Part shown: piece by piece, positions 1 through 9,300 of the stretch
How the letters are laid out: the number at the start of each line of letters is the position of its first letter
Position numbering within the stretch: position 1 is the stretch's first letter
Notes under the pieces: generated by a model
What the model was told of the DNA's origin: nothing
Seen by the model: only the letters and a program-made list of their open reading frames with translations
Databases searched by the model: none
DNA from: JADLDB01 sp040755835
GTDB lineage: Bacteria; Myxococcota; Myxococcia; Myxococcales; Myxococcaceae
DNA: 64,000 nucleotides
Direction: 5' to 3'
Assembly: GCA_040755835.1 (NCBI GenBank)
Contig: JBFMAB010000091.1
Span: 1-64,000, forward strand
Position numbers and translations under genes: made by a program

Positions 1-55
1 AGTCCGGCGACATCAGCACCAGCATCGAGCCCTGTCCGTCGTTCGTTCCACGCAT
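1..55 (-). CDS. Transposase, N-terminal 18 codons only
   Basis: The minus strand from base 55 reads MRGTNDGQGSMLVLMSPD and runs off the window edge. Many IS5/IS1182-type transposases open with an MRG start followed by a short stretch ending in S-P-(D/E), just before an RVPxxHPLR motif, which would lie outside this window. The call rests on this short similarity and on the IS-like end 65 bases upstream. Whether the gene is intact cannot be judged. Confidence 0.42.
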   Translation of the reverse strand, partial: MRGTNDGQGSMLVLMSPD

Positions 56-120
56 GGCCAGCACCAGATCACGCCTCGGTACGGCCAGTCGATCGTCTCG
101 AGGCGTTTTTCAGCAACCTG
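1..120. mobile_element. End of an insertion sequence, cut by the window edge
   Basis: Read on the minus strand, the block begins at base 120 with CAGGTTGCTGAAAAACGCC, which resembles the termini of IS5/IS1182-type elements. About 65 bases further in is the start of a transposase-like reading frame. The bases just outside (121-124) are CTAG, a 4-bp palindrome of the kind these families duplicate on insertion. The other end lies outside the window, so neither the matching inverted repeat nor the second CTAG can be seen. Family assignment is inference. Confidence 0.4.
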
Positions 121-597
121 CTAGAAGGGCACGCGGGGGATGAGCCCCTTCGGCGGCCCGGCCGGCGCGCTTGTCGGGGGCGTCGGGGAGTCTCCGCCCG
201 GGGGCTGGGTGGAGAGCGTGTGCGGCGCCGAGGCGGGATCCGTGCCCTCCGGCGGGACGCACAGCAGCAGCTGGTAGTGCAGGTGCTCCTGCATCCACGA
301 CGCGAAGTCGTTGGACAGCGACACGCGCGCGACGCCGGCCTCCACGACGGCCTGCCCGCTGACGTCGAACTCGTACTTCGGGTGGAGCACGAAGGAGCCG
401 TCGGGCCCGACGACGTCCTCCGCGACGACGGTGCGGCCGACGACGAGGCGCACCGTCAGCCCCGACGCGGGCTTGCCGGGCAGCCGGTCCACGCACGCGT
501 GGGCCTTGCCCGAGACGAAGAGGTTCCGGGTGTCGGGCGCGCGGTGCACGCAGGCGGCCTGGAGGAGCACGAGCGCGGCGAGCCGATGGAGCGTCAT
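121..597 (-). CDS. Small secreted lipoprotein of unknown function
   Basis: The 158-residue product has a short hydrophobic N-terminus ending in Q-A-A-C (Cys16), a plausible lipobox for attachment to an envelope membrane. The middle (about 45-105) looks like a beta-sandwich with a 'transport of valued extension' flavour: V-x-G-P-D-G-S-F resembles surface or carboxypeptidase-regulatory-like folds. The C-terminal 40 residues are Pro/Gly/Thr-rich and probably disordered. The stop codon lies inside the CTAG next to the putative IS end, so the original C-terminus may have been altered by insertion. No family was recognised. Confidence 0.65.
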   Translation of the reverse strand: MTLHRLAALVLLQAACVHRAPDTRNLFVSGKAHACVDRLPGKPASGLTVRLVVGRTVVAEDVVGPDGSFVLHPKYEFDVSGQAVVEAGVARVSLSNDFASWMQEHLHYQLLLCVPPEGTDPASAPHTLSTQPPGGDSPTPPTSAPAGPPKGLIPRVPF

Positions 598-631
598 GGA
601 CGGCGTCGTATCGCACGACGCCGCGCCGGGA

Positions 632-2938
632 TCATCCGCGGGGACGCGGGCCGAGGAGCGCCTCGAAGCGCTCCGGGTCCAGCGGGCGGCCGAGGAGGAA
701 GCCCTGGACCTCGTCGCAGCCGATGCGCTCGAGCACCGCGCGCTGCGCTTCGTCCTCCACGCCCTCGGCGATCACCGCGAGGCCCAGCGCGTGGCCGAGG
801 GCGACGACGGCCTCGGCGACGGCGCGCGCCGCGGGTTCGCTGAGGAGGTCCGTGACGAACGCGCGGTCCACCTTGAGCCGTGTCAGCGGCAGCCGCTTGA
901 GCTGCGCGAGCGACGAGTAGCCGGTGCCGAAGTCGTCCATCGCGATGCGGACGCCCAGAGCCCGGAGCCGCCGGAGGCGGTCCACGCAGGCCGCGTGCCG
1001 CTCCATCACGACGCTCTCGGTCACCTCGAGCTCGAGGAGCCCGGCGTCGAGCTGCGCGTCGGCGAGCGCGCGCTCGACGAGCTCGACGAAGTCCGGGGCC
1101 TCCAGCTGCGGAACCGACACGTTGACCGCGACCGGCAGCCGCCAGCGCGCGGCGTGGAGGCAGGCCTGGCGCAGCACCCAGGCGCCGAGGGGGATGATGA
1201 GGTTCGATTCGTCGGCGGCCTGCACGAAGCGGCCCGCGGGCCACAGCTCGTCGCCGCGCTGCCAGCGCAGCAGCGCCTCGGCGCCGAGCAACCTTCGCCC
1301 CGCGATGTCCCACTGCGGTTGGAAGTGCAGCCGCAGCTCGCCGCGCTCGACCGCGTGCCCGAGCGCGGTCAGCAGGCTCAGGCGCTCCCGCGCCCGCACG
1401 TCGAGCTCCTCGGTGAAGTAGCGCCACGTGCCCGGGCCGGCCGCGCGAGACGAGTAGAGCGCCGCGTCGGCGGCCCGCAGCAGCGCCGGCGCGCTGTCGC
1501 CGTCCTGCGGAGAGAGGGCCACGCCCACGCTGGCGCTCAGCGACACCTCCTGGCCGTCGATGGTCATCGGCGCGGCGACGCAGGCGAGCACCTTCTGCAC
1601 TACCTGGAGGCAGTCGCGGGCGTCCTCGAGGCCGGGCAGCATCACCGCGAACTCGTCCCCGCCGATGCGCGCGACGGTGTCGGACTGCCGCAGCAGCGCC
1701 TTGAGCCGCTCGCCGATCGCGCGCAGCGCCTCGTCGCCGAGGTGGTGGCCGACCGAGCCATTCACCAGCTTGAAGTCGTCGAGATCCACCAGCAAGAGCG
1801 CCACCAGGGTGTGGTCGCGCGCCGCGGCGGCGAGCGCCTGCGACAGGCGATCGAGGAGCAGGGCGCGGTTGGGCAGCCCGGTGAGGTGATCGTGGTGCGC
1901 GAGGTAGCTGATCTGCTCCTGGGAGCGCTTCACCGCGCTGATGTCCGAGAAGACCGCGGCGTAGTTGCTGACGCGACCCTGCTCGTCGCGGATGACCGTC
2001 AGCGTCGCCCACTCGGGGTAGACGGCGCCGGACTTGCGCCGGTTCCACAGCTCGCCCTGCCAGTGGCCGTCGCGGTGCAGCGCCGACCACAGCGCCTCGT
2101 AGAAGCTCCCGTCGTGCCGCCCCGACGACAGGAGCCGCGGGTTCTTCCCGCGCACCTCGTCCAGCGCGTAGCCGGTGATCGCCGAGAAGGCGGGGTTGGC
2201 GGTGAGGATCCGGTTCTCCGCGTCGGTGATGAGGATGGCTTCGGCGCTGGCGTCGAAGATGCGGCCGAACAGCGCGAGCTCGGCGCGGCTCTTCGCGGAC
2301 GCGGTGACGTCCCGCACGAAGCCGACCCAGCGGCCGGGCGCGAACGAGGTGGCCAGCAGATCCACCACCAGCTCGGCGCCGTCCGCGCGCACCAGCGTCA
2401 CGCCCTCGGCCACCAGCCGCTCGGACGGCCGCTCGAACCAGTGCGCGGCCGCGGTCGCCAGGTCCTTGCCCAGCGCCGCGAGGCTCGTGCCGCGCAGCGC
2501 GCCGGGCGTGACGCCGAGGAGCCGGCCGAGCACCTCGTTCGCGTCGATGATCTGCATCCGCTCGTCGAACTCGACGATGCCTTCCGGCGCGTGGTCGCAG
2601 ATCGTCTTCAGCCGCGCCTCGTCGTCGAAGCTCAAGGCGTCGGATCGCCAGAGCGCGATCGCCCAGCCGTCGGGCCCCGCCATGGGCATGGTCGCGGCGT
2701 TCAGCTCCAGCTCGCGGCCGTCCTGGCGGCTCACCTTCACCGTTCGCATCGGCGCCGCCGACGGGGGCCCGCGCAGCGCGTCGGGCAGCGGCGAGGTGGC
2801 GCCGAGCACCGCGTCTCGCGGCCAGCCGAGCAGCGCCTCGGCCGCTCCGTTCCACAGCGTGACGTGGCCGTTCGCGTCGTGTCCGACGAAGGCCACCGGG
2901 AGAGTGTCGAGGAGAAGAGCGAGCTGTCGGACGGACAT
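632..2938 (-). CDS. PAS-PAS-PAS-GGDEF-EAL cyclic-di-GMP signalling protein
   Basis: A 768-residue cytoplasmic c-di-GMP enzyme. Three PAS-like sensor segments lie at about 5-95, 108-205 and 222-337; the third ends in a PAC-like stretch before 'YLAHHDHLTGLPNR', the usual entry into GGDEF. The diguanylate cyclase site GGDEF is intact at 426-430, with an RQSD inhibitory-site motif five residues before it. The phosphodiesterase domain follows: EAL at 554-556 and DDFGTGYSSL at 668-677 are intact. Both activities are therefore possible, and PAS ligands probably set the balance. No transmembrane segment is seen. It stands alone, transcribed away from the AddAB genes, and its regulation is not visible. 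Confidence 0.95.
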   Translation of the reverse strand: MSVRQLALLLDTLPVAFVGHDANGHVTLWNGAAEALLGWPRDAVLGATSPLPDALRGPPSAAPMRTVKVSRQDGRELELNAATMPMAGPDGWAIALWRSDALSFDDEARLKTICDHAPEGIVEFDERMQIIDANEVLGRLLGVTPGALRGTSLAALGKDLATAAAHWFERPSERLVAEGVTLVRADGAELVVDLLATSFAPGRWVGFVRDVTASAKSRAELALFGRIFDASAEAILITDAENRILTANPAFSAITGYALDEVRGKNPRLLSSGRHDGSFYEALWSALHRDGHWQGELWNRRKSGAVYPEWATLTVIRDEQGRVSNYAAVFSDISAVKRSQEQISYLAHHDHLTGLPNRALLLDRLSQALAAAARDHTLVALLLVDLDDFKLVNGSVGHHLGDEALRAIGERLKALLRQSDTVARIGGDEFAVMLPGLEDARDCLQVVQKVLACVAAPMTIDGQEVSLSASVGVALSPQDGDSAPALLRAADAALYSSRAAGPGTWRYFTEELDVRARERLSLLTALGHAVERGELRLHFQPQWDIAGRRLLGAEALLRWQRGDELWPAGRFVQAADESNLIIPLGAWVLRQACLHAARWRLPVAVNVSVPQLEAPDFVELVERALADAQLDAGLLELEVTESVVMERHAACVDRLRRLRALGVRIAMDDFGTGYSSLAQLKRLPLTRLKVDRAFVTDLLSEPAARAVAEAVVALGHALGLAVIAEGVEDEAQRAVLERIGCDEVQGFLLGRPLDPERFEALLGPRPRG

Positions 2939-3190
2939 TCCGCCCCCGAGGCTACCGACGACCGCGGCCGCGTGCGCGGCGTTTCAGTGGAGCGGGAACT
3001 CGCCGATGTCGCATGTCTGGTGGGCCTGACACTCCGGCCCCCCCGCTGGTGAGGTGCTGGCGACGCCGTCGGCCCTCGCCGACGCGGGGTGGTGACGTCA
3101 CGGCCTCCATGCGTGTCGGTGGACGCCGACGGCGCCGGGGCTCCTTTCGGCCGCCGGGGTGTCAGCTGCACCCGCTATGGTGCGCAGCCG

Positions 3191-6100
3191 ATGACGCGGC
3201 GGCTCGAGGTGGTGCCGGACTCGGAGCGCGTCGAGCAGCGCCTGCTCGACGAGAGCCTCGCCACGCCCTTCGTCGACGCGCGCGGCGTGTGCACGCTGAG
3301 CCAGCTGGTGGAGGCGTGCGAGCCGGCGCGGTGGGCTGGCCGCTCGCCCGCGGAGCCGCTGCTGGTGCGCGCCCTCATCGCGGAGTCGGCGCACCTCGCC
3401 GCGCGCGCCTTCGGGCCCGCCGCGCACGCGCCGGAGTTCGCCGCGCAGGCGCAGGGCCTCCTCGGGCAGCTGCGTTCGCAGTGCGCCACGCCGCGCCAGC
3501 TGCTGCACGCCGCGCAAGAGGCGCCGTCGGCGCTGGGCGCGCGGCTGTCCGCGCTCGCCGAGGTCTGGCAGCGCGTCGACGCGGCGCTGGCCGAGCGCCA
3601 CCTGGTCGATCCCGCCGGGCTGGTGGCGCTCGCCGCGGAGCGGCTGCGGAAGGAAGGGCTGCCGCCGCGCCTCGCCGGCGTCGAGGCCGTCGTCGTGCGC
3701 TTCGTGCACGACCTCTTCCCCGCGCGCCTCGACCTCCTGGAGGCGCTGGCCACCGCGTGCCACCGCGCCAACGTCTCCTTCGAGCTGTCGTGGCCGGCGA
3801 GCGGCGAGCCCGCGACGGACGTCCTCGTGCTGGACGCCGTCCGGCAGGTGGAGGCGCGCTGGCAGACGCTCGACGCCGAGGCCTTCCCCGACGTCTCCGA
3901 CGCGCCGCTCGCCTGGCTGGGCGCCGCCGCCTTCGCGCCGCACGCGCCGAAGCGGCCGGCGCCCGAGCTGTCCGCCTTCAGCGCGGCCAGCGCTCGCGAC
4001 GAGGCTCGGGAGGTTGCCCGCCGCGTCCGCGCGCTGGTGGCGCAGGGTACGCCGCCCGAAGAGGTGGCCGTCGTCTTCCGCGACCTCGCCGCTGACACCG
4101 AGCGGTTGGTGGAGGCGCTCGCCGACGTGGGCGTGCCCGCGCGCGCCCGGCTGGGCGTGCCGCTGCCGGCCAGCCCGGTGGGCCGCGTGGCGCTCGGGCT
4201 GCTGGAGCTGGCCGACGACGACTTCCCCGCGGCCGACGTCGCCGCGGCGCTGGAGTCCCGCTACGTCACGTTGCTCGAGGCCGGCGCCGCCGAGCCGCGT
4301 CGCACCTTCGCCGAGGCCGGCGTGCGCGACGACGTCATCGGCGCCAGCGGCGGCGCGGGGGCGTACGAAGCGCGCCTCTCCGCGCTCGAGGCGCGGCTCT
4401 CCCGCCGATCGCCGCGCGACGCGAAGGCCGTGGCGGGTCTGCGCGAGGCCGTGGCGCGTCTGCTGGCGATCGCGCGCGGCCTCCCCGACCAGGCGCCGGC
4501 GTCGGAGCTGCTCGAGGCCTTCTGGGACGGCGTCACGAGGCTGGGCCTCTTCGAGTCCCTCGGGCGCGTGGACGCCGCGAGCGCCAGCGGGCTGCTCGCC
4601 CGGGAAATGGACCGCGCGCTCGCCCGGGACCAGGCCGCCGGTGAGGCCCTGGGCCGGCTCGTCTCCGACCTCAAGGCGGCCTTCCGCGAGTCGGGCTACG
4701 GGCGGCGCACGCTGCGCCGTCGCGACTTCGCGCGCTGGCTGCGGCACGCGGCCGCCGACGTCAACCTCGTCGCCCGCGGGCCCCGTACCGGCGCGGTGTG
4801 GATCCTCGACGCGCGCGAAGTGGCGGGGCGCCACTTCCGCCACGTCTTCCTCGGCGGCCTCGTCGACGGGCGCTTCCCCGGCCGGCCCGCGCCGCAGCCG
4901 CTCCTCACCGAGGCCGAGCGCGGCGTCGTCAACCAACTCGCCGGCGCGCCGCTCTTCCGCCTGGGCGTGGCCGACGGAGAGGTGCGGATGCCGGCGCGCC
5001 TCGCCGAGGACCGGTTGCTCTTCCACCTCGTCCTCGCCGCCGCCACCGGCACGGTGACGCTGTCGCGGCCGCGCTTTGACGACGGCGGGCGCGAGCTGCT
5101 GGGCTCGCCCTTCCTCGACGCGGTGAAGCAGGTGGTAGACGGGCTGGACGAGAAGGTGCTGTCGCGCGCGCCGTTGCCGTCGCTGGACGACGTGGCCACC
5201 GAGGCCGAGCTGCGCGCCCGGGTGGCGCTCGAGGTGCTGGGGCCTCCGGGGACGCGGCAGACGGTGGCCGACCCGCGCCGCGACGCGCTGGCGACGGCGC
5301 TCGCGGGCGAGGCGTGGCTCGACGAGGCGCGCCTCCTCGCGGCCGCGGAGGCGGAGCGCCTGGGCTTCTTCAGCGACGAGGCCCGGCCGGCCGGCGCCTT
5401 CAGCGGGCAGGTGACGCCGCCCGACGCGCTGCTGGCGCGGCTCGACTTCCCCGCGGAGCGCCCGGTGTCCGCCGCAGAGTTGAACGCGTGGGGCCAGTGC
5501 GCCTTCCGCGGGCTGGGCCTGTACGTGCTGGGGCTCGAGGGCGCCGAGGCCGCGGGCGAGGAGCCGGACGCGCGCGTCAACGGCACCTTCCTCCACGACG
5601 CGCTGGAGCGGCTGGTGCCCGCGCTGGCCGACGCGGGTCTGCTGGGGAAACCCGACATCGACGGGCAGACGCTGGCGGCGCACGTCGACGCGGCGGTGCG
5701 GGCGGCGGCGGCGGAGACGCAGGCGAAGGCCGCGACCGGGCACCCGGAGCTGTGGGCGCTGCACCAGGCGCGCACGGCGCGGCAGCTCACCCGCCTGGTG
5801 CGCGAGGGCGGGGTGCTGCAGCCCTTCGGCCCCGCGAAGGTGGACGCCGTCGAGCTGCGCTTCGGCGAGCGCGAAGGCAGCGCCGAGGGCCTCGAGCGCG
5901 TCGTGGTGCCGGCGGCGCTGGACGGCGAGCGCGACGTGCACCTGCGCGGCCGCATCGATCGCGTCGACGCGCTGCCCGGGCAGGTGGGCGTGCTGGACTA
6001 CAAGACGTCTCCGAAGGATCGCGGCGAGGTGGCGAAGGCGCTGCTCGTCTCCGACTTCCAGCTGCCCTTCTACCTGTGGGCGATGCGGCAGCACCGGCCG

Positions 6101-6397
6101 CGCGCGGCCCTCACCGGCGCGTGGGTCGGGATCAAGCGGCCGAAGGCGCTGCGCCTCGAGGAGGTGCTGCACGAGCGGGGCGGCGACGTCACCGCGCTGC
6201 TCGCCTCGGACGCGGCGGATCGCCGGCGCCTCGCGGAGGAGGACCGGCCCAACCTGCCCAACGCCGTGCACGGGCTGCTGGGGCGGCTGCGCGCGGGGGA
6301 CTTCGGCGCGCGCGCGACGAGCTGCCGCTCCTGCGAGCTCAAGGCCGTGTGCCGCATCAGCGCGCGGAAGCTGCCGGAGGAGGGCCCGGCGCGATGA
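3191..6397 (+). CDS. addB: AddB-like PD-(D/E)XK exonuclease subunit with Fe-S staple
   Basis: A 1068-residue protein like the AddB subunit of the AddAB (RecBCD-type) recombination machine, which resects double-strand breaks. The C-terminal RecB-type nuclease shows G-R-I-D-R-V-D, then D936-Y-K-T and Q-L-P-F-Y, as in the family. Four cysteines (770, 1045, 1048, 1054) fit the AddB 4Fe-4S staple: one distant Cys plus C-x2-C-x5-C. No Walker A is visible near the N-terminus, so the helicase-like half is probably inactive, as in several non-Firmicute AddB proteins. I chose the ATG at 3191; a longer frame from 3089 adds 34 residues that look unrelated. Its stop overlaps the next start (ATGA), so it is translationally coupled to addA. 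Confidence 0.9.
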   Translation: MTRRLEVVPDSERVEQRLLDESLATPFVDARGVCTLSQLVEACEPARWAGRSPAEPLLVRALIAESAHLAARAFGPAAHAPEFAAQAQGLLGQLRSQCATPRQLLHAAQEAPSALGARLSALAEVWQRVDAALAERHLVDPAGLVALAAERLRKEGLPPRLAGVEAVVVRFVHDLFPARLDLLEALATACHRANVSFELSWPASGEPATDVLVLDAVRQVEARWQTLDAEAFPDVSDAPLAWLGAAAFAPHAPKRPAPELSAFSAASARDEAREVARRVRALVAQGTPPEEVAVVFRDLAADTERLVEALADVGVPARARLGVPLPASPVGRVALGLLELADDDFPAADVAAALESRYVTLLEAGAAEPRRTFAEAGVRDDVIGASGGAGAYEARLSALEARLSRRSPRDAKAVAGLREAVARLLAIARGLPDQAPASELLEAFWDGVTRLGLFESLGRVDAASASGLLAREMDRALARDQAAGEALGRLVSDLKAAFRESGYGRRTLRRRDFARWLRHAAADVNLVARGPRTGAVWILDAREVAGRHFRHVFLGGLVDGRFPGRPAPQPLLTEAERGVVNQLAGAPLFRLGVADGEVRMPARLAEDRLLFHLVLAAATGTVTLSRPRFDDGGRELLGSPFLDAVKQVVDGLDEKVLSRAPLPSLDDVATEAELRARVALEVLGPPGTRQTVADPRRDALATALAGEAWLDEARLLAAAEAERLGFFSDEARPAGAFSGQVTPPDALLARLDFPAERPVSAAELNAWGQCAFRGLGLYVLGLEGAEAAGEEPDARVNGTFLHDALERLVPALADAGLLGKPDIDGQTLAAHVDAAVRAAAAETQAKAATGHPELWALHQARTARQLTRLVREGGVLQPFGPAKVDAVELRFGEREGSAEGLERVVVPAALDGERDVHLRGRIDRVDALPGQVGVLDYKTSPKDRGEVAKALLVSDFQLPFYLWAMRQHRPRAALTGAWVGIKRPKALRLEEVLHERGGDVTALLASDAADRRRLAEEDRPNLPNAVHGLLGRLRAGDFGARATSCRSCELKAVCRISARKLPEEGPAR

Positions 6398-9300
6398 GCC
6401 GCAGGAAGAAGGGCCCCGACGAGAACCAGCTGGGCTTCAGCTTCGAGGCCGCTCCCCGCCCGCCCCGGGAAGAGGGCCAGGGAGCGGGGGCCGGGGCCAA
6501 CGACGCCGGCGAGCGCACGCCCACCGAGGAGCTCGCCCCGACGAACGTCATCGCGCTCCCGTCGCCGGCGCGCCGCCCGCCGAAGTCCGCCCCGCGCCGC
6601 GAGCCACCGCCGGCCGAGGCGCCGGCCGGCGGCACCATCGCGCTCCCCGAAGGCCTGCGCCTCGAGCGCAACCTCGCGGTCCTCGCGGGCGCCGGCGCCG
6701 GGAAGACGTACTCGCTGGTGACGATGTGCCTGCACCTGTTGTCCGGCGCGCGCGAAGGCCACGCGCCCATCGACTGCGCCGGGTTGGGGCTCCTCACCTT
6801 CACGGACAAGGCGGCCGGCGAGATGCGCGGCCGGCTGCGCGCGCGGCTCGAGGCGCTGGCGCACGGCGAGGCCCCGGAGCCGGAGCTGCGCGCGTCCTTC
6901 GAGGCGCTGGGCCAGCCCTTCCCGGCGGAGGCCGCGTGGCGGCGGATCCGCGACGAGCTGGGCGCCGCCACCATCGGCACCTTCCACGCGCTGTGCATGC
7001 AGCTGCTCCGGCGCGCGCCGCCGGCGTCGGGCGTCAACCCCAACCTCGAGCTGCTCGAGGAGCGCGCCGCGCGCGAGCTGCTCGTGCGGACGGCGGAGCG
7101 CGTGGTGCTGGAGCAGGTGCAGGCGGGCAACCCCTCCATTCGCCTCCTGGTGCGCGACCTCGGCTTCGGCGGCAACGGCGACTGGGGCCTCGTCGACGCG
7201 CTGGTGCCGGTGGTGAGCCGGCTGCGAGAGGAGGGCGTGGCGCCCGAGTTCCTCCCGGTGGCCGATCCACAGGCGTTGCGGCGGCAGTTCGACGAGAGCC
7301 TCGCGGCGCTGCGCCGCGAGGTGACGCTGGGCTACGGCGTGGTGGGCAAGCACCGCGACGCGCTGGACGACTTCTCGCGGCTGCTGGAGCGTGTGACGTT
7401 CGACACCTGGCCGGAGCTCGGGCCGCGGCTGTGGGCGGCGATCGCCGGCAAGCGCGGGCCGCCGTTTCCGCAGCTCAAGGACTGGGTGCGGCGCGAGGTG
7501 AAGGAGCTGGACCGCGCCGGGCGCGCGAAGCACCTCGGCCTGCTCCACGGCGCGTGCGTCATGGCGCCGCACGAGGCGGTGGTGCGGCAGGTGCTGGCCG
7601 ACGTGGTGGGCCGCTACGCGGTGGAGCTCGAGCGGCGCGGGGCGGTCGATTTCACCGGCCTCCTGGTGCAGGCGCGCGATCTCCTGCGCGACTTCCCCGA
7701 GGCGCGGCGCGAGGCGCAGGCCCGCTTCCAGGCGCTGCTCGTCGACGAGTTCCAGGACACCAACCGGCTGCAGCTCGAGCTGGTGCTGATGCTGGCGGAG
7801 CGGCGCGACGGCGCGGCGCGGCCGGTGTCGAAGGTGCTGGAGGGCCGCCACCCGGAGATCGAACGCGAATTGCCGCTGGAGCCCGCCTTCCTCGCGGTGG
7901 TGGGCGATCGCAAGCAGGCCATCTACGAGTTCCGCGGCGCCGACGTCAGCGTGTTCGAGGTGATGGCGCGGGCCATCGAGCGCAGCGGTGGCGGGCGCGC
8001 CTTCCTACAGGACTCGCGGCGCTCGTCGCCGCAGCTGGTGGCGGTGTTGAACGCGCTCATGCCGCGCGTGCTGGGCCGCGAGAAGTACGGCGATCCGGTG
8101 GAGGACTTCGAGATCGTCTACGAGCCCGAGACGGACGACTTGCGCGCGGTGCGCCCGCCGTCGAGCGACGAACACCCGCTCTGCGCCGTCACCGCGCCGC
8201 CGCCGCCCGAAGGAGAAAAGGCCGACGCCGACGCCGTGCGCGAGGCCGACGCGGAGGCCGTCGCCCGCGCCGTCGCCGACCTCCTCCACCGGCGCACGTA
8301 CCAGGTGCACCCGCGCGGGAAGGACGACGCGCCCCGGGCGATCCGCGGCGGGGACGTGGCGCTCCTCTTCCAGCGCTTCACGCAGGTCGAGATCTACCGG
8401 CAGGCGCTGGTGCGCTACGGCGTGCGCCACCGCGTCGTCCGCGGCCGCGGCTTCTACGGCGCGCAGGAGGTGGTGGACGTCGCCAGCTTCCTCGCGGTGC
8501 TGGCGGATCCCTCGGACGCGCTCTCGCTGGCGGCGGTGCTGCGCAGCCCGGTGGTGGGCCTCACCGACACGTCCCTCGTGCGGCTCGCCGCGGCCGAAGG
8601 TGGGCGCCTGGGGCTTCGTCCCGAGACGGTGCTCGCCCTGCGGGCCGCGCCGGCGTGGATGCCGGCGGCCGAGGCGTCGCGGCTCCTGCGCTTCACCGCC
8701 GCCTACGACGGGCTCTTCCGCGAGCGCGATCGCCTGGGCTTGCGGGCGATCCTCCGCGTGGCCTTCGAGGCCTTCGCCTGGCGCGTCGCCGTCGCAGCGA
8801 GCCCCTACGGCGAGCAGGCGGTGGCCAACCTCGACAAGCTGCTCGAGCTGGCCACGCAGCGGGAGGCGCGGGGCGTGGGCGTGGCGGCCTTCGCGCGGGA
8901 GCTGCTGGCCCTCGCGGACGCCGAGCCGACCGAGGCCCAGGGCGAGGTCATCGACGAGCACGACGTCGACGCGGTGACGCTGTGCACCGTGCACCAGGCG
9001 AAGGGCCTCGAGTGGCCGGTGGTGGTGCTGCCGGACTTGAGCGCCGTGCCGCCCAACCGCGACAAGGCGATCCGCTTCGATCGCGCGCTGGGGCTCGCGG
9101 TGAAGCCGCCGGCCGGCGACGAGTCCGCGCCGCAGTCACTCCACGCCCGGGAGATCGACGACCGCAACCGGCGCCGCGCCCGCGCCGAGAGCCTGCGCCT
9201 CCTCTACGTGGCGCTCACCCGTGCGCGCGATCGCGTGGTGCTGGGGCTGTTGCCGGAGAAGCCGCGCTCCGGCACCTGGGCCTTCGAGCTCGGCTTGCAC

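Noticed and set aside
1201..1215. GGTTCGATTC resembling a tRNA T-loop
   Set aside because: It lies inside the EAL domain coding sequence and no acceptor or anticodon arms surround it.
311..3052. Long open frame of over 900 codons on the plus strand, opposite the GGDEF-EAL gene
   Set aside because: It is rich in Arg, Ala and Gly with no domain, and the minus strand encodes intact PAS, GGDEF and EAL motifs. High GC leaves few stops in antisense frames.
2984..3088. Short minus-strand frame ending in 'CQAHQTCDIGEFPLH'
   Set aside because: The ending looks like a coding tail, but the frame has a stop just upstream and no usable start or ribosome site. It may be a relic.
3098..6271. Minus-strand open frame of more than 1000 codons opposite addB
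   Set aside because: Its product is Arg/His/Gln/Gly-rich noise; addB shows the nuclease and Cys motifs in the plus strand.
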